Positions 25,249-34,222 of a stretch of DNA of 64,000 nt are shown here, one piece after another. The stretch is from Thiodiazotropha sp040506195 (GTDB taxonomy: Bacteria > Pseudomonadota > Gammaproteobacteria > Chromatiales > Chromatiaceae), in NCBI GenBank assembly GCA_040506195.1, contig JBEVXH010000005.1, positions 1-64,000 on the forward strand, in the 5' to 3' direction. The notes below the pieces were generated by a model that was not told the origin of the DNA, did no database searches, and saw only the letters and a list, made by a program, of their open reading frames with translations. Each line of letters starts with the position of its first letter. Position 1 is the first letter of the stretch. Made by a program: the position numbers and the translations under genes.

Positions 25249-25308
25249 CTATTTTTTTTGTTAGCCGAGAGTGATTACTATACTTGAAAGCTGGCAAATG
25301 GACCGGAT

Positions 25309-25962
25309 TCAATGGGTCAAATGACCGGTGTTACTGCTGCCCGCCATCTCCAATTTCGCCATCAGCAGCAGAAAACGCTCATCAAATGAGACCGCATCAA
25401 GGATGGACTGTTTGTCTTCACGAGATAAAGGCAGAGCCGTGGTCAAGACATTTACAAGTTGTGGTGTCGTCAGTTTCTTGAGCTGATCGGTGTCTGTCTC
25501 AAGGGCATTGAAGGCCAGGTATCGATCCAGACTGGAATAGATGCTGTTTCGTTTCTCTTCCGTGGTCCTCAGATTGAAATCATAATCGGATTCGAATCGC
25601 TCCCAACTGGGTTTAATCAGTCGATAATCCCTATCCGACGGCAACTCAGCCTGTATATCGAAGCGACAGACACCTGTGATGATGATTTCGATGCGTCCAT
25701 CGAGGGTCTCGTTGTAGAAAGAGATTCGAGCTGCACATCCTGTGGTGTGTAGTTGGTGTATTGCCGCGTGTTCACTGTCATCGGGCTGTATCATGCCGAT
25801 CAAATGATGGCTGCCTAGTGCATCCTGCACCATGTTCAAGTACCGGGGCTCGAAGATATTGAGTGGTAGTTGTGCCCCAGGCATGACAACCGCCCCGCTA
25901 AGTGGAAAGATAGGGAGCACCGACGGTAACTGCAGATAGTCGGGGATAAATGGGTTTTGCAT
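25309..25962 (-). CDS. Lon substrate-binding (LON/PUA-like) domain protein
   Basis: The ~217-residue protein consists of a single LON N-terminal substrate-binding domain: LPIFPLSGAVVMPGAQLPLNIFEPRY near the start (key residues P21, L22, P28, F37, E38, Y41) and CAARISFYNETLDGRIEIIITGVCRF in the middle. There is no AAA+ or protease domain. Such stand-alone proteins are common in Proteobacteria, and their function is not established. The start at 25962 is preferred over 26013 because AGGAG lies eight bases upstream of it. Confidence 0.88.
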   Translation of the reverse strand: MQNPFIPDYLQLPSVLPIFPLSGAVVMPGAQLPLNIFEPRYLNMVQDALGSHHLIGMIQPDDSEHAAIHQLHTTGCAARISFYNETLDGRIEIIITGVCRFDIQAELPSDRDYRLIKPSWERFESDYDFNLRTTEEKRNSIYSSLDRYLAFNALETDTDQLKKLTTPQLVNVLTTALPLSREDKQSILDAVSFDERFLLLMAKLEMAGSSNTGHLTH

Positions 25963-26428
25963 GAACGAACTCCTATAGCCAGTAAGAGTTGCCGTCAATC
26001 TGAATTGTTCCATATCTTTCCCCGCTCGTTAGGGCCTGATATTACTAATCCAATCGGCTCTGATATGCCTATTCTTCTGCCCAGTGAGGCAGTATTGGAC
26101 AATTGACCTTGAGCTACAAGAGAATGATAGCACCACTGGACAGAATAATAGCCCCAGCCCTTTTGGTGCAACAGGGCCTGTTTGAGTAGCACTGACAGAC
26201 ATCAGGATCAGGACTGATCAGAGACTGATATCAATTCACTTACATAACCGTGTCATGATTCTATAATTCTAATAGGAGAAGCTGTCCCTATACTTAGTCA
26301 GATAGTATCAATATCCATATGTCCATCTGGTGACAACCGGACCGTGAATACCAGGCACGGATAATAAGGTTGATCAGTAGAGTGGTATGTCCAGGTAATT
26401 CCTTTTGGGTAAACACAAGGAGAGACAG
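25963..26428. other. Divergent intergenic region before the aldolase gene
   Basis: About 470 bases between divergent genes. It contains a promoter candidate (26240-26267, listed), and a cluster of GATCAG/CTGAT repeats around 26205-26232 that could bind a regulator. A 65-codon minus-strand frame here (25995-26192) has no supporting features. Confidence 0.4.
26240..26267 (+). promoter_or_regulatory. Putative sigma-70 promoter for the aldolase gene
   Basis: TTACAT (26240-26245) and a perfect TATAAT (26262-26267) are separated by 16 bases. The implied leader before the aldolase start is about 155 bases. Confidence 0.4.
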
Positions 26429-27481
26429 ATGAGTTATATCGAATCCCTGCTCGGTAATGAGGCTGAAAGCTTGCTGGCCCACAGCTGCGAGGCTATTGAT
26501 AAAAAGATGCTGCAACTACCTGGTCATGATTACGTCGATAGGGTGTTGAGCCAAAAAGATCTCAAGCCGGGTGTGCTGCGTGCAATGCAGACATTGATCG
26601 GTACAGGACGTCTGAGCGGTAGCGGTTATCTCTCCATATTACCGGTAGACCAGGGTGTGGAGCACTCTGGAGGAGCATCTTTTGCCGCCAATCCAATCTA
26701 TTTCGACCCTGCCAACATAGTTGAACTCGCCATCGAGGGCGGGTGCAATGCGGTAGCCTCCACCCTGGGTGTACTGGGTTCGGTGGCCCGTCGGTATGCC
26801 CACAAGATCCCCTTTTTGGTCAAAATCAACCACAATGAAATACTCAGTTATCCCAATTTTTACGATCAAACCCTGTTTGCATCGGTGGAGCAGGCCTTTG
26901 ATATGGGGGCGGTTGCCATAGGTGCGACTGTCTATTATGGGTCTGAGGAATCAAGACGGCAGATTCAGGAGATATCGGAAGCCTTCCAACATGCCCATGA
27001 ATTGGGCATGGTTACTGTGTTATGGGCCTACCTGAGAAACAGTTCTTTTAAAGTGGATGGTGTCGACTACCATACAGCTGCGGATCTGACAGGTCAGGCC
27101 AATCATCTAGCAGCGACGATTGAGGCAGATATCGTCAAACAGAAACAAGCGGTGGGAAATGGGGGCTATAAAGCTATCAAATTTGGCAAAACAGACAAAA
27201 AAGTCTATACAGAACTCACCACCGAGCACCCAATTGATCTGGTGCGCTACCAGGTGGCCAACTGCTATATGGGTAGGGCCGGGCTTATCAACTCTGGTGG
27301 CGCCTCTTCCGGGGAGGGCGATTTGGCACAGGCGGTGCGAACCGCGGTCATCAACAAACGAGCCGGCGGTATGGGTATGATCTCCGGACGCAAGGCATTT
27401 CAACGGCCTATGGCGGAGGGTGTTGATCTGCTTCATGCGATTCAGGATGTCTATCTCAGTGATCAAGTTGCAATTGCATGA
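26429..27481 (+). CDS. fbaB: Class I fructose-bisphosphate aldolase (DhnA/FbaB type)
   Basis: The 350-residue protein matches archaeal/bacterial class I aldolases of the DhnA type: LPVDQGVEHS (~70-79), KINHNE near 130 and a C-terminal NSGGASSGEGDLAQAVRTAV segment that forms part of the phosphate-binding site (key residues S290, G291, G292). It cleaves fructose-1,6-bisphosphate to dihydroxyacetone phosphate and glyceraldehyde-3-phosphate through a Schiff base, serving glycolysis, gluconeogenesis or the Calvin cycle. ATG 26429 has AAGGAG six bases upstream, better than the GTG/ATG codons further up. It stands alone with its own promoter region. Confidence 0.93.
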   Translation: MSYIESLLGNEAESLLAHSCEAIDKKMLQLPGHDYVDRVLSQKDLKPGVLRAMQTLIGTGRLSGSGYLSILPVDQGVEHSGGASFAANPIYFDPANIVELAIEGGCNAVASTLGVLGSVARRYAHKIPFLVKINHNEILSYPNFYDQTLFASVEQAFDMGAVAIGATVYYGSEESRRQIQEISEAFQHAHELGMVTVLWAYLRNSSFKVDGVDYHTAADLTGQANHLAATIEADIVKQKQAVGNGGYKAIKFGKTDKKVYTELTTEHPIDLVRYQVANCYMGRAGLINSGGASSGEGDLAQAVRTAVINKRAGGMGMISGRKAFQRPMAEGVDLLHAIQDVYLSDQVAIA

Positions 27482-27557
27482 AATATCAAGGAGTTAATGG
27501 CTTTTGCCTTTTGTTCGAAACGGAAGTGCTGATAACTGATCGGGCTATTTGGGTGAC

Positions 27558-27965
27558 ATGATGTGGGTATTTATCAAAGGGGTTTCTGAAGAGGTTTCGG
27601 TCAAGCAACTGCATAAGTTGATAACTCGCCAACTCAGCCCATTCTGGTCTATCATGCCAATCCGAGGGGTGAAGGTGGAAGAGAGTAAAATCCTAAAGAT
27701 CATGCACACCAAGTCCAGAGTGTGGGAATACTATGGACTTGTCTGTATCAAGCCCTCACGACAAGTTCATGCGGTAATAGGCAGGTTGAACACCATAAAA
27801 ATCAACGGAATGAGATTGCAAGCTCATCCCTATATCAGGCGACGTAAGAGTAGGGATCGACGTCAGCGACTGGACGAGGGAACAGAAAAATATCCGGGAG
27901 ACCTTAGGCGTAGAGACCGCCGGCGTGGAAACCTGGTAAGTCAGGTCAGCGATCCCATGGGTTGA
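27558..27965 (+). CDS. RRM-like protein with basic tail
   Basis: The ~135-residue protein begins MMWVFIKGVSEEVS, like an RNP2 strand. It continues through alpha-beta-beta-alpha-beta elements (YYGLVCIKPSRQVHAVIGRL resembles RNP1 plus helix) to a highly basic C-terminal tail rich in Arg (RRRKSRDRRQR, RRRDRRRG). An RNA-binding role is likely by fold and charge. An in-frame TTG at 27549 exists, but the paired ATGs at 27558/27561 after GGGTGA are more plausible. It lies between the aldolase and the DUF4332 gene with no obvious operon link. Confidence 0.65.
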   Translation: MMWVFIKGVSEEVSVKQLHKLITRQLSPFWSIMPIRGVKVEESKILKIMHTKSRVWEYYGLVCIKPSRQVHAVIGRLNTIKINGMRLQAHPYIRRRKSRDRRQRLDEGTEKYPGDLRRRDRRRGNLVSQVSDPMG

Positions 27966-28106
27966 CTGGCTGAAGTGCGGAGCCCATTTATCGATAATCT
28001 ATTAAGGAGATGTGGAAGTTAACACTTTTTTTAAAATCACAGCTTTCGATAGGGTTTTACTGGCCCTAGAGTGATAGTACCCAAAACCAACTATAGAGAG
28101 ATAACA

Positions 28107-28511
28107 ATGACAAAGTTAGTCGACATTGAAGGTATTGGTGATAAGTATGCTGCAAAGTTGACGTCAGCGGGGATCACCAGTCTGGAAAATCTGTTGGAAA
28201 AGGGAAGTACCAAAAAAGGCCGCAAGGAGATCGAAGACGCAACTTCGATTAGCGGAAAGCTGATTTTAAGATGGATCAACATGGCTGATCTATTCAGAAT
28301 AAAAGGTATCGGTGAGCAATACTCGGACCTGTTAGAGGCTGCCGGTGTGGATACTGTGCCGGAACTGGCACAGCGTAAAGCGGAAAATCTGCAGAAGAAG
28401 ATGGTTGAGGTCAATGAAGCCAAAAACCTTGTACGCGCCACACCGGGCCTCTCGTCGGTTGAAAAGTGGGTGGCGGAAGCCAAACAACTGCCCCGTGTGG
28501 TCACCTATTGA
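28107..28511 (+). CDS. DUF4332 helix-hairpin-helix protein
   Basis: The 134-residue protein has two helix-hairpin-helix-like repeats (IEGIGDKYAAKLTSAGI near the start and IKGIGEQYSDLLEAAGV in the middle). It matches the DUF4332 family, whose GIG turns resemble those of nonspecific DNA-binding HhH proteins. The role is unknown; DNA or nucleotide binding is inferred from the motif. The ATG at 28107 is chosen over the upstream one at 28071 because homology begins at MTKLVDIEGIG and a GAGAG ribosome site precedes it. It is closed by a strong terminator. Confidence 0.85.
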   Translation: MTKLVDIEGIGDKYAAKLTSAGITSLENLLEKGSTKKGRKEIEDATSISGKLILRWINMADLFRIKGIGEQYSDLLEAAGVDTVPELAQRKAENLQKKMVEVNEAKNLVRATPGLSSVEKWVAEAKQLPRVVTY

Positions 28512-28564
28512 TACCTGGTGTACAGCAAAATGGCTTTCCAGGAAGGGAAAGCAGGGCATCTTAC

Positions 28565-28598
28565 GAAAAGGCCACTGTCGTCTGATAGTGGCCTTTTC
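28565..28598 (+). terminator. Intrinsic terminator after DUF4332 gene
   Basis: A perfect 12-bp stem, GAAAAGGCCACT (28565-28576) with AGTGGCCTTTTC (28587-28598), has a ten-base loop and a T-run inside the descending arm. It can work in both directions. Confidence 0.88.
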
Positions 28599-28715
28599 TA
28601 CGTGCACTGAAGAATTGCGGGACTGATAGATACCCTTGTTGTAGTACGTTTCTGAATGAGAGTTTATTAGGTAGAATAGACAGAGTTTAGGTAGGAACAA
28701 ATCGGAGTCTGAAAC

Positions 28716-28973
28716 ATGCCGACCTATGATTACTATTGTGATGCTAATGGCGAGAAGGTTGAGGTCTTTCATCCCATGAATGAGTTGATCAGTAATTGGG
28801 CTGAATTATGCAGTAAAGTCAACAGGCCTCTAGGGGATACCGCAGGCAACGAACCAGTGCGGAGGTTGATCAGCAGTGCAGCTGTTATTAGTAGCACAAG
28901 CCTTGTTGACAGTGAACCGGCATGCCAAACTGGAGGTTGCTGTCCAGGCGGCAGCTGTGGATTCAACGAATAA
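28716..28973 (+). CDS. FmdB-like zinc-ribbon protein
   Basis: This 85-residue protein starts MPTYDYYCDANGEKVEVFHPM, as in FmdB-type putative regulatory zinc ribbons (key residues Y4, Y6, C8, F18, H19), with a following Cys in AELC (~32). The usual second CxxC knuckle is altered, while the C-terminal tail is rich in Cys and Gly (CQTGGCCPGGSCG), which might supply other metal ligands. Function in this family is unproven. It is followed at 25 bases by a zinc peptidase gene. Confidence 0.75.
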   Translation: MPTYDYYCDANGEKVEVFHPMNELISNWAELCSKVNRPLGDTAGNEPVRRLISSAAVISSTSLVDSEPACQTGGCCPGGSCGFNE

Positions 28974-28998
28974 TATGAGCAGGCCCTAATCAAGGGAG

Positions 28999-29682
28999 AT
29001 GATCTATTTTCTACTGCTGGGGATACTGCTGCTGTTGATACTGGGACCACAGTTGTGGGTGCAGCATGTAATGACGAAATACAATCGTCACCAAGAAGAG
29101 AACTTCCCTGGCAACGGCGCGGAACTGGCCAGGCATCTGCTGGATCGCTATGGCCTGAATAAGGTTCAGGTAGAAAAAGCCGAAACCGGTGATCATTATG
29201 ATCCCAGGGATAAAGCGGTTCGATTGTCAAAAGACAAACTGGAGGGGAGAACCCTTACGGCCATTACAAGTGCAGCCCATGAGGTCGGACATGCATTGCA
29301 GGATGCGGCGGGGGAATCGCTCTTTCAATGGCGTAGCCGGCTCGGATCGATTGCTGTAGGGGTACAGCGGCTTGGTTCATTCTTACTATTCGTGTCACCG
29401 ATTCTCTCCATTGTCACGCGTGCACCCTCGGCAGGCCTGTTGAGCGCAACGGCGGCTTTTCTTGTGATGGGCTCAAATGTGATCCTGCAATTGGCGACTT
29501 TGCCTGTTGAGCTTGACGCCAGTTTTAAGAAGGCTTTGCCGCTGCTCAAGAGCGGATACTTGGAGCCGGAGCAGTATCGCAGGGCAGAAAAAATCTTAAG
29601 GGCTGCCGCATTCACCTACCTATCTGCCTCGTTGGCCGGCTTACTCAATTTCTGGCAATGGATACGCGTGTTAAAAAGATAG
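28999..29682 (+). CDS. YugP-type membrane zinc metallopeptidase
   Basis: The 227-residue protein has an N-terminal membrane helix (IYFLLLGILLLLILG), the zinc motif HEVGH at ~94-98 inside a helix, and further hydrophobic segments at ~118-160 and ~195-215. It matches the COG2738/neutral zinc peptidase 2 family (YugP in Bacillus), which cleaves within or near the membrane; substrates are not known. The AAGGGAG just before the ATG is unusually close, so translation may be weak or coupled to the FmdB-like gene 25 bases upstream. Confidence 0.85.
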   Translation: MIYFLLLGILLLLILGPQLWVQHVMTKYNRHQEENFPGNGAELARHLLDRYGLNKVQVEKAETGDHYDPRDKAVRLSKDKLEGRTLTAITSAAHEVGHALQDAAGESLFQWRSRLGSIAVGVQRLGSFLLFVSPILSIVTRAPSAGLLSATAAFLVMGSNVILQLATLPVELDASFKKALPLLKSGYLEPEQYRRAEKILRAAAFTYLSASLAGLLNFWQWIRVLKR

Positions 29683-29839
29683 GGGTATAAAAACGTATTT
29701 CAGTAATATCTTCTGTAGCCAATAATGATTGCTCAGAGATAGAACGGGAATATTGACATAGAAGAATAACATCAAATATTGAATACCTAAATAAATGAGA
29801 GAGATCATCTACAGAAACGAAATAGGAATGGAGGAGAGG

Positions 29840-30283
29840 ATGCCTGGTTATATTAGATGGATTTGTCCAGTATGGTCGATCGGTGCGTTTCTGTTCTTGC
29901 AGCTATTTTCAATCAGTCTCTCTGCTGAAGAGTTGCATGCGCCACCTGTTCCTGACGCCTATGTGGCCAGAGCACAGTTCACGACAGCAGTTATCAATAG
30001 AGAACCGGTTGATCAGGTTGTAAAACTCGATGCACAGGCAACCAGGGTCTTTTTCTTCACCGATTTGAGAAACCTGCAAGGTCGAACTGTGACCCATCGC
30101 TGGGAGTTTGATGGGCAGATCACGAGTGAAGTCGATTTTGAAGTAGGTGGACCCCGCTGGCGAGTCTATTCAGTAAAAAGTTTGAATCCTGGTGAATCGG
30201 GAAAATGGACTGTATTTGTGGTCGATGAGTCGGGTTGGCCCTTGCACGCATCAATTTTTGAGCATGGAGAAATTGCAAGATAA
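29840..30283 (+). CDS. DUF2914 exported protein
   Basis: A signal peptide (hydrophobic core WSIGAFLFLQLFSISLS) is followed by a ~110-residue beta-rich domain with the DUF2914 hallmarks ARAQFTTAVINREPVD, FFFTDLRNLQGRTVTHRWEFDG (key residues F, T, H, R, W, E) and VGGPRWRVYSVKSL. DUF2914 domains are periplasmic or lipoprotein modules of unknown function, sometimes fused to DnaJ-like or ankyrin parts. The ATG at 29840 follows GGAGGAG; starts at 29795 or 29828 would lengthen the n-region. It converges on the receiver-domain gene. Confidence 0.82.
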   Translation: MPGYIRWICPVWSIGAFLFLQLFSISLSAEELHAPPVPDAYVARAQFTTAVINREPVDQVVKLDAQATRVFFFTDLRNLQGRTVTHRWEFDGQITSEVDFEVGGPRWRVYSVKSLNPGESGKWTVFVVDESGWPLHASIFEHGEIAR

Positions 30284-30330
30284 CAGGCCCTAAGGCGGAG
30301 TTACTTGCTGGTCAATGAAAATCTTTATGC

Positions 30331-32799
30331 CTATTGTGCCTTGAGATTGAAATCCTCTTCTGCCATTTTGCGCAGTGTCAGCTCCTTTTCCAACCTCATC
30401 TCATCGGAAATTTTTCTGTTATCATTTTTTTCAGCTACTGACGGCGATTTGATTGCTGTAGGATTCCGCGCCGGTTGTTGTGAGGACACGGCAGCTTTTG
30501 AATCAGCTGGCGCAGTATGTGGCTCTACCTGTTTTAGTCCTGACTGAACAGCCAAGGATGTCTCACCAACAGCCGGTTTGTCATTAAAAACCGTATACAG
30601 ATAAACGCCACCGATTATCAGCATGATTGTGAATATTATACCGGCTATGGCAAAGGAGGAGAGATGGAAGCCATTTTTAAATAACAGAGGTTCCGGCTCC
30701 ACCCGAAATGGAGGAATGGCCGGCTTGTTTTTAACCTGTTGTTTGGACTGTATCTGATCTTGATCCGGGAATAGATGCACACTGGGAGGTTCGCTTGTTT
30801 CCGAATAGAGGTTGCTGTCCGGCGTGGCTTTGAGTGACAGATCCGAGTTTTGCATGCCGCCGGCGATATCGGAGTTGGACTGTAGTTGAGTTTTCGTTTC
30901 AACCGCAGTGCTGTTTCTAACAATACTCTCCGTGTCGGTTTTGGCCGTTCTCTGATTTTTCTGTTGTTCTTCAGTTAATTGTTGCTGCAACTGATCTAGC
31001 TGCATATTTAATAATTTGATGTTATCTTTAAGGCTGTTCACCAATTGATTGGATTTAAGATTCTCGATCTCGGCCTTTTCAGCACGGCTGGTCAGCTCGG
31101 TGAGTTGATTCGCGAGGTGCCTGTTTTCTTCCTCGAAGAATTGCTGATGCTCATTGCTGGAATTGGTGAGTGACTCTTCAACCAGGGTCGCATTTTCAAC
31201 CTCCATTGTTTGAACGTGTTTCAAAAGCTCTCTGTTTTCATTCGCTACTGATTCTGCCCGTTGTAGAAGGTTTCGGTTTTCACTTTCTACTGCTTCAGAC
31301 CGTTGCAGAAGATTTTTGTTTTCAGACTCTGCGGCTTCAGCCTGTAGAAGAAGATTTGTATTCTCTTTTTGCAGTTCTATAAATTTGAGCTGCAGTTGTT
31401 GCTGTTGGCTTTCGACCTCAAACAACTGTCTACGCAGATTGTCGGCCTCAGCGGACTGTTTTTTCCAGTGTGCAATCTCATTGATCAATTGGCGATTTTC
31501 GTTCGTCAAATGCTCAATCGCCTGTTTGTGTTCAATCAATTCGCTGGCTTCATCATCATCTTCGTCCAAGTCGCTACCGTATTTGGCCTTGATTTCAGCA
31601 ACCTGTTCAGCCGCAAGGCGATGAATCTCGGAGGCACTTCGTGTAGGTGCGGATTGCGAATGCGTTGTACTACTGCTGGATTGCCGGGATTGACTGGTTA
31701 ATTCAGAGGTGTCGCCTGCCAGATTGACCCGTGTCAGTGTCTCACTGCCTTTATCGACTACCTTGTTGCCACCATTCTCAGAGGCTGTTTTTAGACGACC
31801 TTCAGCCAGTGATATCAACTCGAACAGGCGTGTGCCGGGTTTGATGTCAGGTGCGGAGATACCAATGCTGGCACTTACGATCTGCTCAGATTCACCCAGA
31901 TAAAATTGTTTCGATGAGAGGTCTTCGAGGATTCTTCTACCGAGATAGCGTGTTCCGATGGCGTTTGAGGCTGGGCGTAGGATGGCAAACAGACCCGCAC
32001 CGAAGTAGGCCAGGGTGTCGTCAGGGTGAATGTGTTGTTTGATTATCTCGACCAGCGTGAGCAATATGTGTTCTATTGCCGGGTCACTGTATTGAGTCGT
32101 GATCTCATCGATTTGATCTATTTTGACAAGCGCTATGGCTAGCTCATTCTTATTGCGAATGGCGAAGGCGAGTTCACGGCTGGCGGACTCCATGAAATGT
32201 TCTCTATCGACAACACCACTAAGAAAGTCAGATTGTAGTTCGATCTCATCATGCCGGGAAATATCGGTTTCGAGGTGAGCGAGATCCGGTTGCTGATTCC
32301 TGTCGCCCAGTATTGTCAGAAAATTCCTGATATTTGAGGGATCGAAAGGTTTGTTGATTACCTCATCTGCACCTAATTGAGTCAATTCCTGGCGTATTTC
32401 AGGACTCTCCTCGTTTCCGGTGACAACGATGAAAGGCATTGTCGCTATCTGTGAGGAGTCTGAAGCCCTGATTTTGGTCAATAGGCCCCTGCCATCGAGT
32501 TTCGGCATAGAGAGGTCACTGAAGACAAGAGTGATCGACGGGGTATTGCGGAGTATATCCCACGCCTCCTGACCGTTCTCTGCTTCGATGACCTGGCAGT
32601 CGTCCTTTAAAATATTCTTCAGTGAAACCCTTACAACTCGAGAGTCGTCAGCAATAAGCACCATCGGCTTATCGCTGGCATGATGAGAAAAGCTTGTCAG
32701 GGCATGTTCAGCCATTCCGTCTGATTCTTCTTGCTTAAGCATGGGTAAATAATGTCTACCTTTAGCTTCGACTAATCGGCTAAAAACTTTAGATGCCAT
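30331..32799 (-). CDS. Receiver / degenerate GGDEF / coiled-coil protein with C-terminal membrane helix
   Basis: Domain order in the ~822-residue product: a CheY-type receiver (~45-165, phosphoacceptor D95 in VFSDLSMP); a diguanylate-cyclase-like domain (~195-345) in which the GGDEF signature is replaced by FGAGLFAIL, so synthesis of c-di-GMP is unlikely; a Ser/Thr-rich linker; a long coiled coil (~400-640) with near-identical repeats of the type ESENxNLLQR; one membrane helix (~714-738); and an ~84-residue C-terminal tail. With the receiver cytoplasmic, the tail would lie in the periplasm. This is an unusual layout for a response regulator. The ATG at 32799 is chosen over the in-frame TTG at 32811. 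Output is unknown; signalling to the envelope is inferred. Confidence 0.8.
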   Translation of the reverse strand: MASKVFSRLVEAKGRHYLPMLKQEESDGMAEHALTSFSHHASDKPMVLIADDSRVVRVSLKNILKDDCQVIEAENGQEAWDILRNTPSITLVFSDLSMPKLDGRGLLTKIRASDSSQIATMPFIVVTGNEESPEIRQELTQLGADEVINKPFDPSNIRNFLTILGDRNQQPDLAHLETDISRHDEIELQSDFLSGVVDREHFMESASRELAFAIRNKNELAIALVKIDQIDEITTQYSDPAIEHILLTLVEIIKQHIHPDDTLAYFGAGLFAILRPASNAIGTRYLGRRILEDLSSKQFYLGESEQIVSASIGISAPDIKPGTRLFELISLAEGRLKTASENGGNKVVDKGSETLTRVNLAGDTSELTSQSRQSSSSTTHSQSAPTRSASEIHRLAAEQVAEIKAKYGSDLDEDDDEASELIEHKQAIEHLTNENRQLINEIAHWKKQSAEADNLRRQLFEVESQQQQLQLKFIELQKENTNLLLQAEAAESENKNLLQRSEAVESENRNLLQRAESVANENRELLKHVQTMEVENATLVEESLTNSSNEHQQFFEEENRHLANQLTELTSRAEKAEIENLKSNQLVNSLKDNIKLLNMQLDQLQQQLTEEQQKNQRTAKTDTESIVRNSTAVETKTQLQSNSDIAGGMQNSDLSLKATPDSNLYSETSEPPSVHLFPDQDQIQSKQQVKNKPAIPPFRVEPEPLLFKNGFHLSSFAIAGIIFTIMLIIGGVYLYTVFNDKPAVGETSLAVQSGLKQVEPHTAPADSKAAVSSQQPARNPTAIKSPSVAEKNDNRKISDEMRLEKELTLRKMAEEDFNLKAQ

Positions 32800-33295
32800 C
32801 AGTTCGCGCAATGTATTAAATAAGCACTATAAGATGCTGTTAAATAAAAAGAAGAATATTAATCCCATGTCACAATATGTGAAAAATGCGAGATATGTCA
32901 CCCATGGATTCAAGGATCTTGCCAAGGTTCCAGTTTTCTGAAATCGAAACTGACAGAGTCCGTGAGCATGATGTGGCGCCAGCCGATCCCGGCGTGCTGT
33001 GTGAGGTCTCTTCCTGAGCGTTCAAACAGCAGCATACTCGCAAGCGATGAAAAGATTTTGGAACGGGGTCAAATAATATAAAAGTATTACTTTATAAGTG
33101 GTTATTAGAGTCTGTTAATGTAATCTAAACTCAGACTTCACATACCGGCATGCATAGTCAAAGCACTGAAATTTGTGAACCTTGACGCACTCCTATCCCT
33201 CAACTAGTTTGAACAGCAGGTCGACCTGGAGATATTCTTTATCCTGCCGATACTCAAAATTGATCACCACAACCATAAAATCAATGCAGGTATAG
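32800..33295. other. Divergent intergenic region
   Basis: About 500 bases between the receiver-domain gene and the HDOD gene. It is AT-rich near both ends (32815-32880 and 33065-33130), consistent with promoters for the two divergent genes. No supported frame, RNA gene or clear terminator was seen. Confidence 0.45.
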
Positions 33296-34204
33296 ATGAC
33301 AAAGTCAGTCTTTTATCTTTCGGATGGTGCGCCGGTAGAAGCCGATGACGTTAAAGAGGCTCGAGACAAGGAGCGTGAGAACAGCATCATAAAACCTTTT
33401 ATGGACTCGGTTAAGGAAGATCTGGTTGCAAACAAGATTTACCTTCCTACGCTGCCCGCATTAGCACTCGAGGCCTTGGTGGTTATCAATGATGCCGACA
33501 GTTCGGCGCATGACCTGCAAAGGGTGATTTCCCGGGACGCGGCGCTCACCGCAAGACTGATTCGTTATGCAAACAGCCCACTCTATCGGGGCTTGAATAC
33601 CATAGCCTCCATAAAACCGGCAATCACTCGAATAGGCTTTCAAAGAGTAAAAAACGCTGTCTATGCCGTATCGATGAAGGAGGTTTTTCGCACCTCGGAG
33701 AAAGAGATCGAGAGACGCATGAATCAATTATGGGCGCATTCGGTGAAAGTTGGCGCGCAGGCGGCGATGCTTGCCAAGGAACAACCCGGTCTCGATCCGG
33801 ATATCGCCCTTGTCGCAGGGCTGGTCCATGATATCGGTCAAATCCCCTTATTGATCAAGGCGTGTAATTATCCGGATATGATTGCCAATCCTGAATTTCT
33901 GAATAAGGTGTTGTTGAAATTACATACGCAACTGGGTGGCAGCATATTGAAATTATGGAAGTTCGATCAGCATGTCATCGATGCCGCTGCAGAGCATGAG
34001 GATCTTAAACGTGATCCGGGTGACGCACCTATAGATTATGTGGATCTGGTTCAGGCCGCGAATATTCTGGCCTACGAAGGTACAGATCATCCCCTGGCAA
34101 ACGTGGACCGCTCTACCATCAAGGCTTTCTCCCGTTTAGAGAAGGCTGATAAAGATGAATCACTGGATGAAGAGACAAAAAAAGTCGAGGATGTATTCTT
34201 CTGA
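33296..34204 (+). CDS. HDOD-domain signalling protein
   Basis: The 302-residue cytoplasmic protein has an HDOD domain at ~45-250: LPTLPALALEAL, the SRDAALTARLIRYANSPLY stretch (key residues D75, L78, N86, S87), and GLVHDIGQIPLL with a partial HD motif. HDOD proteins lack the full metal site of HD-GYP enzymes and act as signalling adaptors in motility, biofilm or stress control. The acidic ends are not conserved features. It lies alone, convergent with yceF. Confidence 0.9.
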   Translation: MTKSVFYLSDGAPVEADDVKEARDKERENSIIKPFMDSVKEDLVANKIYLPTLPALALEALVVINDADSSAHDLQRVISRDAALTARLIRYANSPLYRGLNTIASIKPAITRIGFQRVKNAVYAVSMKEVFRTSEKEIERRMNQLWAHSVKVGAQAAMLAKEQPGLDPDIALVAGLVHDIGQIPLLIKACNYPDMIANPEFLNKVLLKLHTQLGGSILKLWKFDQHVIDAAAEHEDLKRDPGDAPIDYVDLVQAANILAYEGTDHPLANVDRSTIKAFSRLEKADKDESLDEETKKVEDVFF

Positions 34205-34222
34205 CGAAATTTTGAATGCGGG

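Noticed and set aside
25995..26192. 65-codon minus-strand ORF upstream of the LON-domain gene
   Set aside because: Unusual composition, no ribosome site and overlaps the likely promoter of the LON-domain gene.
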